This document shows positions 1 through 6,883 of a stretch of 42,826 nt of DNA, piece by piece. Within the stretch, counting starts at the first letter, position 1. Each line of letters starts with the position of its first letter. Source of the DNA: a virus; IMG/VR virus record IMGVR_UViG_3300042904_000219, positions 1 through 42,826 of that record; one strand, given 5' to 3'. Under the pieces are notes generated by a model, which searched no databases, was not told the DNA's origin, and saw only the letters and a program-made list of their open reading frames with translations. The position numbers and the translations under genes were made by a program.

Positions 1-113
1 GTCCTTATAGGGACAACCCTCGGCTGGTCTTGTTGCACCCCTGCAACATTTCTCGCATGACATTGTCACTTTGATATCGCGTTGCATTGATGCAACAACC
101 TCACCGCGAAGGG
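1..113. promoter_or_regulatory. Non-coding left end with spaced palindromes
   Basis: No credible gene is present. Four dyads are visible: an imperfect GTCCTTATAGGGAC at 1-14; GTTGCA-CCCC-TGCAAC at 32-47; TGACA-T-TGTCA at 58-68; and GTTGCA-TTGA-TGCAAC at 81-96. Their centres lie at about 7.5, 39.5, 63 and 88.5, so the last three are roughly 24-25 bp apart. The two GTTGCA-N4-TGCAAC dyads are identical apart from the spacer. If the genome is circular, this DNA lies between the leftward accessory genes and TerS. It could be an operator region for late genes, a packaging recognition site or a partition-like site. Function is inferred only from symmetry. Confidence 0.6.
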
Positions 114-332
114 TCAATCGTCATACACGAACCGCCAACGAATGATCTGCGTCATGTCCTCCACCTCATCCTGCGAATCATCATCAGGGATGAACGTCGT
201 AGGGCCACCGTCACGCCAGTCTACATCAAGCCAACCGGCAACGATATCGCCATCGCACATCTGAACCTCTATCGTCTCACCGGCCGCCTCTCTGCATCCT
301 GGCTCACCTTCCATCCATTCGCTTACTGCCAT
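114..332 (-). CDS. Hypothetical acidic protein (72 aa)
   Basis: I do not recognise the family. The protein starts MAVSEWMEG and is strongly acidic, with a run of Asp and Glu before a C-terminal RWRFVYDD. The start at 332 is chosen over a longer ORF beginning at 404 because GGAGG lies five bases before this ATG and because it overlaps the stop of the upstream gene by 10 bp, typical of this operon. It is the last gene of the leftward accessory block, followed only by the palindrome-rich non-coding end. Confidence 0.7.
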   Translation of the reverse strand: MAVSEWMEGEPGCREAAGETIEVQMCDGDIVAGWLDVDWRDGGPTTFIPDDDSQDEVEDMTQIIRWRFVYDD

Positions 333-838
333 GGCTCCTCCGGTGCTCTCTGTGCGCGGTTGTCGTCGCGGCGGCGCCACGGCTCTGTCGGCTCGACATG
401 GCACTGGTCTTCTAGCACGTCATTGATGCTGATCTTTCCATCTGCGATAGCTTCCTGTATCTCGGTCGGAGTCATGGTGCCGCTGCGCAATCGGTTGAGC
501 AACGCTTCCCGTGCGGGCTCACCTTTGTTGTACGGGTCGTAGAAGCTTCCGGTCTTCGATGGCTTCACTACCTCAACCTCAAGCCCTGCCTCTAGCACAA
601 TAATGTTACGCGCATGATCCTTGAACCATCCTTCCATCATCTGCTTCAATGCAGTACGCTGCTCACGCGTGAGAAGTCCCTTGTACCTCAGTATTACTGT
701 ATCGCCTTCTTCGATGCGGATCTTACCGATGTCGGGCAACTCTGCTTCTGGCTGCTTGATGCCACCTGCGCGTGCCGTGCCATACCCGCAGGCAAAGCCG
801 AGCACGAGGATCAGAAGGAATGCTGCGTATTCAGCCAT
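323..838 (-). CDS. Membrane-anchored hypothetical protein (171 aa)
   Basis: The N-terminus (residues about 4-21, AFLLILVLGFACGYGTA) is one hydrophobic segment followed by a charged soluble part, so a single-pass inner-membrane protein with one large domain is likely. The cysteine at residue 17 is not in a convincing lipobox. The central region is acidic and the C-terminus is Arg and Pro rich. A strong GGAAGGTG Shine-Dalgarno precedes the ATG. The gene lies between an unknown 216-residue protein and an acidic 72-residue protein in the accessory block. No family is recognised. Confidence 0.7.
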   Translation of the reverse strand: MAEYAAFLLILVLGFACGYGTARAGGIKQPEAELPDIGKIRIEEGDTVILRYKGLLTREQRTALKQMMEGWFKDHARNIIVLEAGLEVEVVKPSKTGSFYDPYNKGEPAREALLNRLRSGTMTPTEIQEAIADGKISINDVLEDQCHVEPTEPWRRRDDNRAQRAPEEPWQ

Positions 839-842
839 GGGA

Positions 843-1493
843 TCACCTTCCGATTAGGCTCAACGGTCGATCATCCAGCATACTTACCTGCACTAGGTAA
901 TTCCCTTTGCGCGGGTCGTGATCGGATGCCATCTGCTTCTGCACTTCGGTCAGTTCGCATTCGGGCAACCACACAGCCGCCGGCAATTCGCCAACAGCTT
1001 CCGGCTCCTCGGCCACGTCGACATGCTGCACCTTGCGGCCGCCGACGCCTTCACTAGGCTGCTCGCAACCTACCGATACAACTTCCTTGAACGCCGGGTG
1101 CCTTCCATTCGGAAGATTGATAGGGTTCTGCGTCAAGTACTCGTCGAACTGCTCCTCCTGGCGATGCGCCTTGTACCGCGCAAACGACTTGAACTTACCA
1201 CGCTCGGTCTGAGTAAGCGCGGCCCAGTCGTCGCGCAACTGCTCCAGGTTCATCTCATCAGGCACAAACACCGGTTCGACCTGCGCCTGCGCCTCGGGCT
1301 GTGCCATCTGCCCCATGCGATGCGTGATGCCCACCAGGTCTTCAGGTGTGAGCGCGATGGTCATCTGCACGCTGAACACGCCATCGATAGCGCCGCTCTG
1401 CTTTCCCATGATCAGCTGGTCAGGAGGGATGCCCCAGTAGGAGGCCGCTGCCTGGAGGAACAGCGAGGATGTGTCGAGGATAGCGGTTTTCAT
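843..1493 (-). CDS. Hypothetical protein (216 aa)
   Basis: This is a soluble-looking protein of unknown family. Residues about 80-120 are polar and probably helical. There are no obvious catalytic motifs and no signal peptide. The start is supported by GGAGG five bases upstream and by an ATGA overlap with the preceding gene, suggesting coupled translation. It belongs to the accessory block that also contains the collagen-like protein. A virion-associated role is possible but unsupported. Confidence 0.65.
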   Translation of the reverse strand: MKTAILDTSSLFLQAAASYWGIPPDQLIMGKQSGAIDGVFSVQMTIALTPEDLVGITHRMGQMAQPEAQAQVEPVFVPDEMNLEQLRDDWAALTQTERGKFKSFARYKAHRQEEQFDEYLTQNPINLPNGRHPAFKEVVSVGCEQPSEGVGGRKVQHVDVAEEPEAVGELPAAVWLPECELTEVQKQMASDHDPRKGNYLVQVSMLDDRPLSLIGR

Positions 1494-1693
1494 ACAGCCT
1501 CCACTGCCATAGCTTTACCGGCGCAGGTCACGCGATTAGCCAAATCCATCATATCAACCTGATTTGCCTCAATAGCCATCAGAACCTCGAAGATGGACAC
1601 CAGAACAAAAGTTTGCTTCTGCTCTTCGGTACCAGGCGCCTTCATCGCCGCCTCCATCATGCTGCGCAATTTCTCACGATCCTGCTTATCCAT
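1490..1693 (-). CDS. Small helical hypothetical protein (67 aa)
   Basis: A short, Met- and Glu-rich, probably all-helical protein (MDKQDREKLRSMMEAAMKA...). No family is recognised. The ribosome binding site is part of the repeated element CCTCTCGAAAGG at 1701-1712, placing AAAGG seven bases before the ATG. The gene follows an 82-bp gap after the collagen-like gene, and its end overlaps the next gene by ATGA. Confidence 0.7.
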   Translation of the reverse strand: MDKQDREKLRSMMEAAMKAPGTEEQKQTFVLVSIFEVLMAIEANQVDMMDLANRVTCAGKAMAVEAV

Positions 1694-1700
1694 TATTCAT

Positions 1701-1712
1701 CCTTTCGAGAGG
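1701..1712 (-). promoter_or_regulatory. CCTCTCGAAAGG leader/RBS element, copy 1
   Basis: Read on the coding strand the element is CCTCTCGAAAGG, ending seven bases before the start at 1693. Its AAAGG is the Shine-Dalgarno. The same 12-mer recurs before unrelated genes at 10132-10143, 16228-16239 and 31076-31087, with a variant at 7837-7848. The rest of the 1694-1775 gap holds a weak ACCAC/GTGGT hairpin (1749-1764) and no clear promoter. Confidence 0.7.
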
Positions 1713-1775
1713 GAAAGCGCCCAAATCCTGGCGCCGTACATACAATGTACCACTATTTCGTGGTTGTGTATAGCA

Positions 1776-2636
1776 CTATGATGCGATTACTGCGACACGA
1801 GCGGGCGCGCCTGCAACGTTGGTCATTGCGGCTAGCAAAAGTTCTAGTCCGAGCAACTGTGCAGAGCTGCGTTGAACCAAGCGAATAGAAAAGCCTGTGG
1901 CGCTGGACGATACCTTGACCCACACCTGATTGCCGACCAATGGCGGCTCGGGCTGGATCGTCGGTATAGCCGGGAATGGCGTGGCAAACGTGACTGTGAA
2001 AAGCCCGGCCGAATCGGTCACTCCCGTGTACGTGTCGATACGCTTACCGTCTGCGCCTGCTGGTCCGCGTAGACCTTGTATGCCTTGGGCACCGTCCCTC
2101 CCGGGGATGCCTTGAATACCTTGAATACCTTGGAATCCTTGCGGGCCTCTGTCGCCCTGTATGCCATCCATGCCGGGCCGACCTTGTTCGCCTGCATGTC
2201 CGGTTTCGCCCTTCTCGCCGCGCTCGCCTCGCTCGCCTGGGAGGCCGTCAATCCCATCTTTCCCGTTGGCCCCATCGCGACCGGGTGTTCCGTCCCTCCC
2301 TGGCGCACCATCTTTGCCGGGGGCGCCAGGCAGTCCTTGAGGGCCCTGAAGACCGTCCTTGCCATCTGCGCCATTAAGCCCATCCTTACCCGGAGCGCCA
2401 TCCTTCCCAGGCGCTCCATCTTTCCCAGGCAATCCCGGCGGGCCTTGTATTCCCGGCTCGCCTTGGGAGCCTCGCTCACCGGTTTGACCCGGCACGCTCG
2501 TCCCGGCCTTGCTAATAGCCAGCGTTCGATCGGGACTCTCAATGGCCGTAGTATTGCCCTGTGCATCCTTCTGATACTTCGGGAGCTTGTTCTGCAGTTG
2601 CTTGGCAAGCTGATTGATTGCGCGAGTCTCACTCAT
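1776..2636 (-). CDS. Collagen-like phage protein
   Basis: Residues 50-199 form 50 uninterrupted Gly-X-Y triplets, rich in GKD, GRD, GER, GEK and GAP. Such charged triplets stabilise a bacterial or phage collagen triple helix without hydroxyproline. The N-terminal 49 residues are polar and helical, a possible trimerisation or attachment part. The C-terminal 87 residues ([14 protein letters not shown]..., with PFPAIPTI) look like a small beta-rich head domain. The likely role is a trimeric fibre or decoration on the virion; the attachment site is unknown. It overlaps the upstream gene by ATGA and belongs to an accessory transcript with its own promoter near 3000. Confidence 0.85.
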   Translation of the reverse strand: MSETRAINQLAKQLQNKLPKYQKDAQGNTTAIESPDRTLAISKAGTSVPGQTGERGSQGEPGIQGPPGLPGKDGAPGKDGAPGKDGLNGADGKDGLQGPQGLPGAPGKDGAPGRDGTPGRDGANGKDGIDGLPGERGERGEKGETGHAGEQGRPGMDGIQGDRGPQGFQGIQGIQGIPGRDGAQGIQGLRGPAGADGKRIDTYTGVTDSAGLFTVTFATPFPAIPTIQPEPPLVGNQVWVKVSSSATGFSIRLVQRSSAQLLGLELLLAAMTNVAGAPARVAVIAS

Positions 2637-2947
2637 GGCGTCACCAGTACCCAGGCTGATTCGGTCATCAACAGTCCAGCTTCCCAGGTCGACGTCTGCC
2701 GAACGTACAGGCCGGATGGATCGGGTCCGTAAGTCACGCTCGTCTGGTTGCCGTCCGTGTCATACGTGAACTTAGATGGGAGCGAGCCGAGGTCGAATGT
2801 GTGCTGGCCAGTGCTATCAGTCACAAGCCCAGCGCCGGCCGCTACAGCCACGCGATCGGCATATGTTCCGTCAGCCAAGCGAGCCATGGACCGCGCTCGG
2901 CCGTTTGAAATACCAATCAGGATTTTGTCAGGGGAATCATCGGGCAT
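2633..2947 (-). CDS. Hypothetical protein upstream of collagen-like gene (104 aa)
   Basis: A soluble, probably beta-rich protein of unknown family ([19 protein letters not shown]...). Its composition ([33 protein letters not shown]) resembles small phage fibre or baseplate accessory domains, but no match can be named. It is the first gene after the promoter at 2993-3021, and its stop overlaps the start of the collagen-like gene by ATGA. The two are probably co-translated, and possibly partners on the virion. Confidence 0.7.
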   Translation of the reverse strand: MPDDSPDKILIGISNGRARSMARLADGTYADRVAVAAGAGLVTDSTGQHTFDLGSLPSKFTYDTDGNQTSVTYGPDPSGLYVRQTSTWEAGLLMTESAWVLVTP

Positions 2948-2951
2948 AGCT

Positions 2952-2979
2952 CTCTCGCTTGGTGGGATGGGATCGAGAG
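2952..2979 (-). promoter_or_regulatory. Leader hairpin before gene 2633-2947
   Basis: CTCTCG (2952-2957) and CGAGAG (2974-2979) form a 6-bp stem with a 16-nt loop in the leader RNA. The purine-rich arm next to the ATG at 2947 is the only Shine-Dalgarno-like sequence, so folding could limit initiation. The arm shares CCTCTCGA with the repeated leader element. Confidence 0.45.
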
Positions 2980-2992
2980 GGTGTCAGATGAG

Positions 2993-3021
2993 ATTGTAGC
3001 GGACTCTTCCTTGCCGCGAAA
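2993..3021 (-). promoter_or_regulatory. Sigma70-type promoter for accessory block
   Basis: On the minus strand the -35 TTTCGC (3016-3021) and the -10 TACAAT (2993-2998) are separated by exactly 17 bp. The -10 matches consensus at five of six positions; the -35 is weak. It lies in the gap between the HNH gene and the accessory genes, so it can express 2947-114 independently of the early operon. Confidence 0.55.
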
Positions 3022-3023
3022 CA

Positions 3024-3347
3024 CTATTCGATAGGCCATCCGTCAAGCCCGATCTTAGGCCGCGGCGCGTTCTTCGTCTTGCCTTGCTCCTGCTCAGTTT
3101 TTGCATCATGGCAAGGTTTGCAGATGCACTGGCAGTTCTCCATGCTCTCCGTACGGCTCTTGCTCCACCCTAATTGCTGAGCACGCGCCTTGCTGGTTAT
3201 ATGGTCGACCGCATCGAATTTAGTAACGCGCCCTTCTTTTTTGCATGGCTGGCATAGGCCCATATCTCGCTCAATCACCTTCCTTCGAAGCCGCTCCCAT
3301 TCCGCACCATATCCACGGCTCTGGCGGCTTTCCTTAGACCATGCCAT
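3024..3347 (-). CDS. HNH endonuclease, packaging-associated type
   Basis: A 107-residue HNH nuclease of the kind found beside terminase genes in HK97-like phages. Visible signatures are RGYGAEWERLRR at the start, a zinc-binding CQPC, the catalytic region DAVDHI, and a closing CICKPCHDAKT with the second CxxC and the HNH histidine. These proteins cooperate with terminase in cos cleavage in related phages. The start at 3347 (MAWSKES) is chosen because the longer ORF start at 3374 lies inside the terminator hairpin. On a circular map it is upstream of TerS, separated by the collagen-like block. Confidence 0.88.
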   Translation of the reverse strand: MAWSKESRQSRGYGAEWERLRRKVIERDMGLCQPCKKEGRVTKFDAVDHITSKARAQQLGWSKSRTESMENCQCICKPCHDAKTEQEQGKTKNAPRPKIGLDGWPIE

Positions 3348-3354
3348 AGCATCC

Positions 3355-3383
3355 CCAAAAAAAGAACCCCGCATGGTGCGGGG
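3355..3383 (-). terminator. Strong intrinsic terminator of early-left operon
   Basis: On the minus strand CCCCGCA (plus 3377-3383) and TGCGGGG (plus 3367-3373) form a perfect 7-bp GC stem with a 3-nt loop, followed by TTCTTTTTTT (plus 3357-3366). It ends transcripts from the genes at 3426-10753. The downstream HNH start codon lies only eight bases beyond, so that gene is read by a separate or readthrough transcript. Confidence 0.85.
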
Positions 3384-3425
3384 CTAAATCAACACTCCTG
3401 GATGAGTGCTTTTAGTCTACCCGAT

Positions 3426-3647
3426 CTAGCCCGGCTCTGCCCACCATTCGGCAAGCTGCCCGATTGGCACCCCGGTGGCTTCGCTGGCCTTCTTCAGCGT
3501 GGCCAGAGTCATGCCCTCGCCGCGGCCTGGCTGACTGCGGATGCGCGACAAATCGGAGCGGCCGATGCCGGTCAGGTCGGACAGGTGGTAGTCGCTCCGG
3601 GCGCCGATCTCCTGCGCCAGTTTTGTGAGCATGCTGCGGGCCGTCAT
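3426..3647 (-). CDS. Small helix-turn-helix (XRE-like) DNA-binding protein
   Basis: A 73-residue protein with a Cro/C1-type fold suggested by LTKLAQEIGARSDYHLSDLT followed by a recognition-helix-like GRSDLSRIRSQ and a final packing helix LATLKKASEATGVPIGQLAEW. It is probably a transcriptional regulator, but its operator is unknown and its promoter-distal place in the operon is not that of a typical CI repressor. The start at 3647 is chosen from the ATGA overlap with the upstream gene rather than the extended ORF start at 3767. Confidence 0.75.
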   Translation of the reverse strand: MTARSMLTKLAQEIGARSDYHLSDLTGIGRSDLSRIRSQPGRGEGMTLATLKKASEATGVPIGQLAEWWAEPG

Positions 3648-3967
3648 TGGCTGCCCTCCTTCGCCAGCTGGATATCGGCAGCCACCAGGACGATCGCCCA
3701 GCGGTTGACCACCATGCGCGGGTTGGTTGCGTATTTCATATCGCGAACGTGCGACATAGGGCCGCATGTGACGCGCACTCGCTCGGTGGTGATATCGATC
3801 ATGAGCCGCAGCGCGTCGGCCAGTTCGAACGCTTGCTGGCTATTAAGGCTGGCGTTCCAATAGTGCGGCGTGCCAACTATCGAGAAGTATTCGCCCTTGC
3901 GCTTATCGAAGTCGATCTGCAGGCCGCCCGCGCGGGCCGCCAGTTTCAGGTAGTCCAGTTCGGTCAC
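3644..3967 (-). CDS. Hypothetical protein (107 aa)
   Basis: A soluble protein of unknown family starting with GTG at 3967 (TELDYLKLAARAGG...). The start overlaps the preceding stop as GTGA, which supports coupled translation. The middle has a helical segment (AFELADALRLMIDITT) and the C-terminus is rich in Val, Ile and Ala. Small proteins with this look are common in early operons of proteobacterial phages. No function can be stated. Confidence 0.7.
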   Translation of the reverse strand: MTELDYLKLAARAGGLQIDFDKRKGEYFSIVGTPHYWNASLNSQQAFELADALRLMIDITTERVRVTCGPMSHVRDMKYATNPRMVVNRWAIVLVAADIQLAKEGSQ

Positions 3968-4140
3968 AGTTTATCTCCCACCTGGATAGGGCTGGCCCGC
4001 TCGCGCCGGCGGCGCACCGCTTCTTCGGCGTCGTCGATGAGCATGCGGCCGTGCTGGGGCGCGAACAGGGACAGGACGGCCATCGCCATGTAGTAGGCGA
4101 ACAGGCCAAGGCGCATTGCGATACTGATCAAGATGAGCAT
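3964..4140 (-). CDS. Small single-pass membrane protein (58 aa)
   Basis: Residues 2-25 form one hydrophobic segment (MLILISIAMRLGLFAYYMAM...) followed by a basic and acidic tail. GGAG six bases before the ATG at 4140 supports this start. The same reading frame is open upstream through the frame-shifted DUF1382-like gene, which could mislead automatic callers into a 140-residue fusion. The stop overlaps the next gene by GTGA. The function is unknown. Confidence 0.65.
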   Translation of the reverse strand: MLILISIAMRLGLFAYYMAMAVLSLFAPQHGRMLIDDAEEAVRRRRERASPIQVGDKL

Positions 4141-4189
4141 GTGATTCTCCGTTGTTCTTTGGTTGCCCGGAAGCGCTCCGGGCTGGCGG

Positions 4190-4386
4190 TTACTTGGTCT
4201 TTCCTTCTGGTGGTGCAGCAGCGGCCCGCTCCATCCGCTCAAATTTGGCCAGCGCCGGTCAGCCAGGGCTCGCGCTTCTTCTTCATTGGCGACCGGCACC
4301 GGCACGAAGTTGATGCCCATCTTCACGAACAGGTTGGCCAGCTCCAGCGCCCGGCGAAGCTGCGCAGGGGATGCGCGTTCTAACAT
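4190..4386 (-). pseudogene. DUF1382-like small phage protein, apparent frameshift
   Basis: The N-terminus (MLERASPAQLRRALELANLF then VKMGINFVPVPVANEEEARAL) matches the DUF1382 family of about 60-residue lambdoid early proteins. After ALADR the frame reads RWPNLSGW and stays open into the next gene. The other frame gives the expected family-like end ALAKFERMERAAAAPPEGKT and a stop at 4190. Inserting one base in GACCGGCGCTGG (about 4250-4262) restores a normal 65-residue gene. It is therefore a real deletion or a sequence error. The start at 4386 has AGGAGG four bases upstream. Confidence 0.65.
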
Positions 4387-4499
4387 CACGCCTCCTTCCC
4401 GGCCTGCCCGAACGCTCGCCGAAGCAGCGCCTGCGCGCCGATGGTGATGCCAGCGCCGGCCATGATGCCCAGCGCGGTCCATTGTGCCCAGCCCATCAT
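4386..4499 (-). CDS. Tiny membrane protein (37 aa)
   Basis: The sequence starts MMGWAQWTALGIMAGAGITI, one hydrophobic helix followed by a basic tail (LLRRAFGQAGKEA). The start overlaps the upstream stop by ATGA and the stop overlaps the DUF1382-like start as TGATG. This tight packing is the main evidence that it is translated. The function is unknown. Confidence 0.6.
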   Translation of the reverse strand: MMGWAQWTALGIMAGAGITIGAQALLRRAFGQAGKEA

Positions 4500-5770
4500 G
4501 CACCTTCCTTCCGGGCCTGCTTCGCAGCAACACAGCCAGCGTCGATGGCATCCATTTCGTCCATCACAGCGAGCGCAAAGGCGTCAATGTCTGCCGCGTA
4601 GCCGCTGAACCACGTTCCATCAACATTGACGGTCAGATGCTCGCGCGCCAATTTTCCTACCGCTTCCTCTGTCAACCGCTTCAACGGCTTGCGCGCCTCA
4701 TCCGGCAGCGCGACCGGTTGGCGAAGGGCGGCGCCGCTCGGCAGGCCATGCGGATTGCACTCGCCCATATCGAATTCGTTGTCGATCCAATCCGGCTCAT
4801 ACTGCGCCAGGCGCTGTTCCAGTTCCGCGATATACGACTGCACTGCGCCTATTGGGCTTGTGCAGCCTTTCCAGCGTTCCGGCACGCTGCCGCGCAGGAT
4901 CTTGTCATAGTCCGAGAGCGTGTCGCCGCTGTCATCCGCCTGCGCTGCTGCCTCTGCCACTGGCGCCACGTCCAAAGCATCCACAAGCGCGCCGAATGCG
5001 TCATTGGCCTCGGCCGCGCTCTGGTAGTGAAGCGTGATCTTGCCGCCCAAGTCCTCGCTGACCATGGTGCCGCTTTCATATCCGGCTTTCAGTGCTGCTG
5101 CGAGGCGATCCCCGCCCGCCGTGCGCTGTGCGATCTGGCTGCGCGCCTGGATCAACTCCAATTTCACCGCTGCCAAGTCGCTGGCGTGCTCTCTCAGGCA
5201 TCGGCGGGCGGTGTCTCGCTCATGTGTCAGGTGCGTGATACGTGCCACCGCTTCCCGCCGCGCCTCTTCCGCATGGGCGCGGGCATGCTGGTCGATGTGG
5301 GTGATGAGAGCGGCAATATGCTGTCCCAGCATGGCGTCCGAGTCCTTTCGATGATTCCAGAGAAGCGCCCGGAACGCCCCTGTGTCAATCGTCGGCGCAG
5401 CGCTTGCAGTGGTGGCGCGCTCGGGTTTAATTCCGTCGATTTCGACAGTTTTAATTCCCTCGATTTCGGGGGATTTGACCGATGCCGGATTTCCGGCTTC
5501 GACCTGGGCGGCGCCCGGCTTGCGGCGGTGCGTGTGATTCATGAAGCCCCAGGCGCCGCTGGGCTTGCTCATGTCGGTATGGCCTTCGCAGTCGTTGCAC
5601 AGCGGCGCGCCGCAGACAAACTGCCCGGTGTGGGCGCAGTCGTGCGTGGCCTGGGCCTTGCACACGCTGCACGTCATCGCCGCGTGCTTCTCGCAATAGC
5701 CGGATTCGCCCGCTGCCGCGCCGCACTGGCCGCGCCATGCTTCGCTGAATTTGCATTTTTCGTTGTTCAC
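4496..5770 (-). CDS. Large cysteine-rich early protein (424 aa)
   Basis: The N-terminal ~75 residues carry many Cys and His (CKFSEAWRGQC, YCEKH, TCSVCKAQATHDC, FVCGAPLCNDCEGH), consistent with a zinc-binding module of B-box or ribbon type. A long helical, Arg/Glu-rich stretch in the middle may form a coiled coil (around EEARREAVARITHLTHERDT). The C-terminal part contains WIDNEFDMGECNPHGLP and a helical end. GTG at 5770 is chosen because AAGGGA lies seven bases upstream; the ORF extension to 5854 would overlap another small gene entirely. It may be a modular early protein related to Ea22-like proteins, but its function is unknown. Confidence 0.7.
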   Translation of the reverse strand: MNNEKCKFSEAWRGQCGAAAGESGYCEKHAAMTCSVCKAQATHDCAHTGQFVCGAPLCNDCEGHTDMSKPSGAWGFMNHTHRRKPGAAQVEAGNPASVKSPEIEGIKTVEIDGIKPERATTASAAPTIDTGAFRALLWNHRKDSDAMLGQHIAALITHIDQHARAHAEEARREAVARITHLTHERDTARRCLREHASDLAAVKLELIQARSQIAQRTAGGDRLAAALKAGYESGTMVSEDLGGKITLHYQSAAEANDAFGALVDALDVAPVAEAAAQADDSGDTLSDYDKILRGSVPERWKGCTSPIGAVQSYIAELEQRLAQYEPDWIDNEFDMGECNPHGLPSGAALRQPVALPDEARKPLKRLTEEAVGKLAREHLTVNVDGTWFSGYAADIDAFALAVMDEMDAIDAGCVAAKQARKEGA

Positions 5771-5786
5771 GGTGTTCCCTTCGATG

Positions 5787-5882
5787 TTATGCCGCTCGAG
5801 CGTTTCGCTTGCCGATGGAATAGCCGCACATGAAGCCGATCCCGAACAGCGCAATTACTGCGAAGAATATGGGCCAGTTCAC
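5787..5882 (-). CDS. Tiny membrane peptide (31 aa, GTG start)
   Basis: GTG at 5882 overlaps the upstream stop as GTGA and is preceded by AGGTG. The peptide (NWPIFFAVIALFGIGFMCGY, then SIGKRNARAA) is one membrane helix with a positive tail, so N-out/C-in insertion is expected. It is too short for usual ORF calls. The function is unknown; similar peptides are scattered through this operon. Confidence 0.6.
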   Translation of the reverse strand: MNWPIFFAVIALFGIGFMCGYSIGKRNARAA

Positions 5883-6700
5883 GGCTTCACCTCGCCGGCG
5901 CTGCTGGTGATAGCCGCGTCAATGACTCGGCGCACGTCACCTTGCACGCTCATGGGGCCGAAGAATTTCCACTTGATGCAGTTCGGCGCTTGCCGCTCGT
6001 CCCAATCGTCTTTCTGGTCGCTGAAGAAGTTTTCATTCAACCAATCCAGCCGCGCCGCATCTTTGGCGTCCGCCGTGCTGGACGTGGGAGCGGCGTAGAG
6101 CGGCTGAACGTTGCGCAAATAGCTTGCTGGCTCGGGCTTGTCGCGGCTGAAGAACTCGCACCAGATATCCTGATCCCTGACGGGCTGCCGACACTCGTAC
6201 ATCCACGCCACCGGCTGCACTATGGGCGCCGGACCTTGCGTCATCGCGTCGAACAGCGCCGATGCCGATTCAGGCGAAAGCGTGATTGGCTCACTGGTGT
6301 GCAGCACGTGGCCGAAGTGGTCGCGCAGATCGGTCAAGCTGGTGGTCTGCACTATGGGCGCTGCCGCTGGGGCTGGCGGTGCTGCGGCAAGAGCGGCGCG
6401 AAGGTCGGCGATTTCGGCCTCCATGAAGCGGGCGGCGGGCAACATATGAACGCTCGTCTGCTTCGCGTAGTGCGCTTCCATGCGCTGCTGCCACGTCTTG
6501 ATCGCCGCTACTGGTGCGGGAGCTGCCGCAGGGGCGCGGCGGTTCCAGGCGGCGATGGCTTCGGCTGCGTTGTCCTGGCATCCGGTCGTGGTTTCGCAAA
6601 CGGAGCATTCGATGATGTAGCTCACGTCCTCGATGAAGTCGTCTTGCGCTTGTCCGCCGCAAAACGGGCACGGCAGCAGTTGTTCGTTCAGGTTGGTCAT
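5879..6700 (-). CDS. Lar-like restriction alleviation protein with C-terminal extension
   Basis: Residues 8-55 match the Lar restriction-alleviation zinc domain: LLPCPFCGG, a second Cys pair (ECSVCETTTGC) and the closing helix AAEAIAAWNRR. In lambdoid phages and Rac, Lar modulates type I restriction. The Ala/Pro-rich linker and C-terminal part (QPVAWMYECRQ, VQPLYAAP, DAARLDWLNENFF) resemble other early phage proteins of the Ea22/DUF551 neighbourhood. GGAG lies six bases before the ATG. Its presence with a phage methyltransferase suggests a counter-restriction strategy; the activity of the long fusion form is inferred. Confidence 0.75.
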   Translation of the reverse strand: MTNLNEQLLPCPFCGGQAQDDFIEDVSYIIECSVCETTTGCQDNAAEAIAAWNRRAPAAAPAPVAAIKTWQQRMEAHYAKQTSVHMLPAARFMEAEIADLRAALAAAPPAPAAAPIVQTTSLTDLRDHFGHVLHTSEPITLSPESASALFDAMTQGPAPIVQPVAWMYECRQPVRDQDIWCEFFSRDKPEPASYLRNVQPLYAAPTSSTADAKDAARLDWLNENFFSDQKDDWDERQAPNCIKWKFFGPMSVQGDVRRVIDAAITSSAGEVKP

Positions 6701-6703
6701 GGT

Positions 6704-6880
6704 TCACTCCGTGGTGCGCGCAATGCGCTGTTGCAAAATATCCATCGTCATCGCGTGCCATTCGCGGAACCCGTTGCCATCAGGCTCATGGACGGTGGCA
6801 ACCAATCTCCCGCTTTCCAGTTCTTCGACAGGGACTGCATTGCCTTCGATCATCACGATCAGGTCGGTTTTCGCGCGCAT
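6704..6880 (-). CDS. Hypothetical protein (58 aa)
   Basis: A short soluble protein, MRAKTDLIVMIEGNAVPVEE then LESGRLVATVHEP, with an early beta-strand pattern and a helical end (HAMTMDILQQRIARTTE). It fills the space between the DUF551-type gene and the Lar gene with only 3-bp gaps on each side, which supports translation. It is not in any family I recognise. Confidence 0.65.
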   Translation of the reverse strand: MRAKTDLIVMIEGNAVPVEELESGRLVATVHEPDGNGFREWHAMTMDILQQRIARTTE

Positions 6881-6883
6881 GCC

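Noticed and set aside
3393-3412. CACTC/GAGTG hairpin followed by CTTTTAG as a plus-strand terminator.
   Set aside because: Only five base pairs, a short T-run, and no plus-strand gene upstream; the strong minus-strand terminator next to it explains the region.
4484-5833. 449-codon plus-strand ORF opposite the cysteine-rich early gene.
   Set aside because: Antisense shadow; the minus-strand gene is embedded in a tightly coupled operon.
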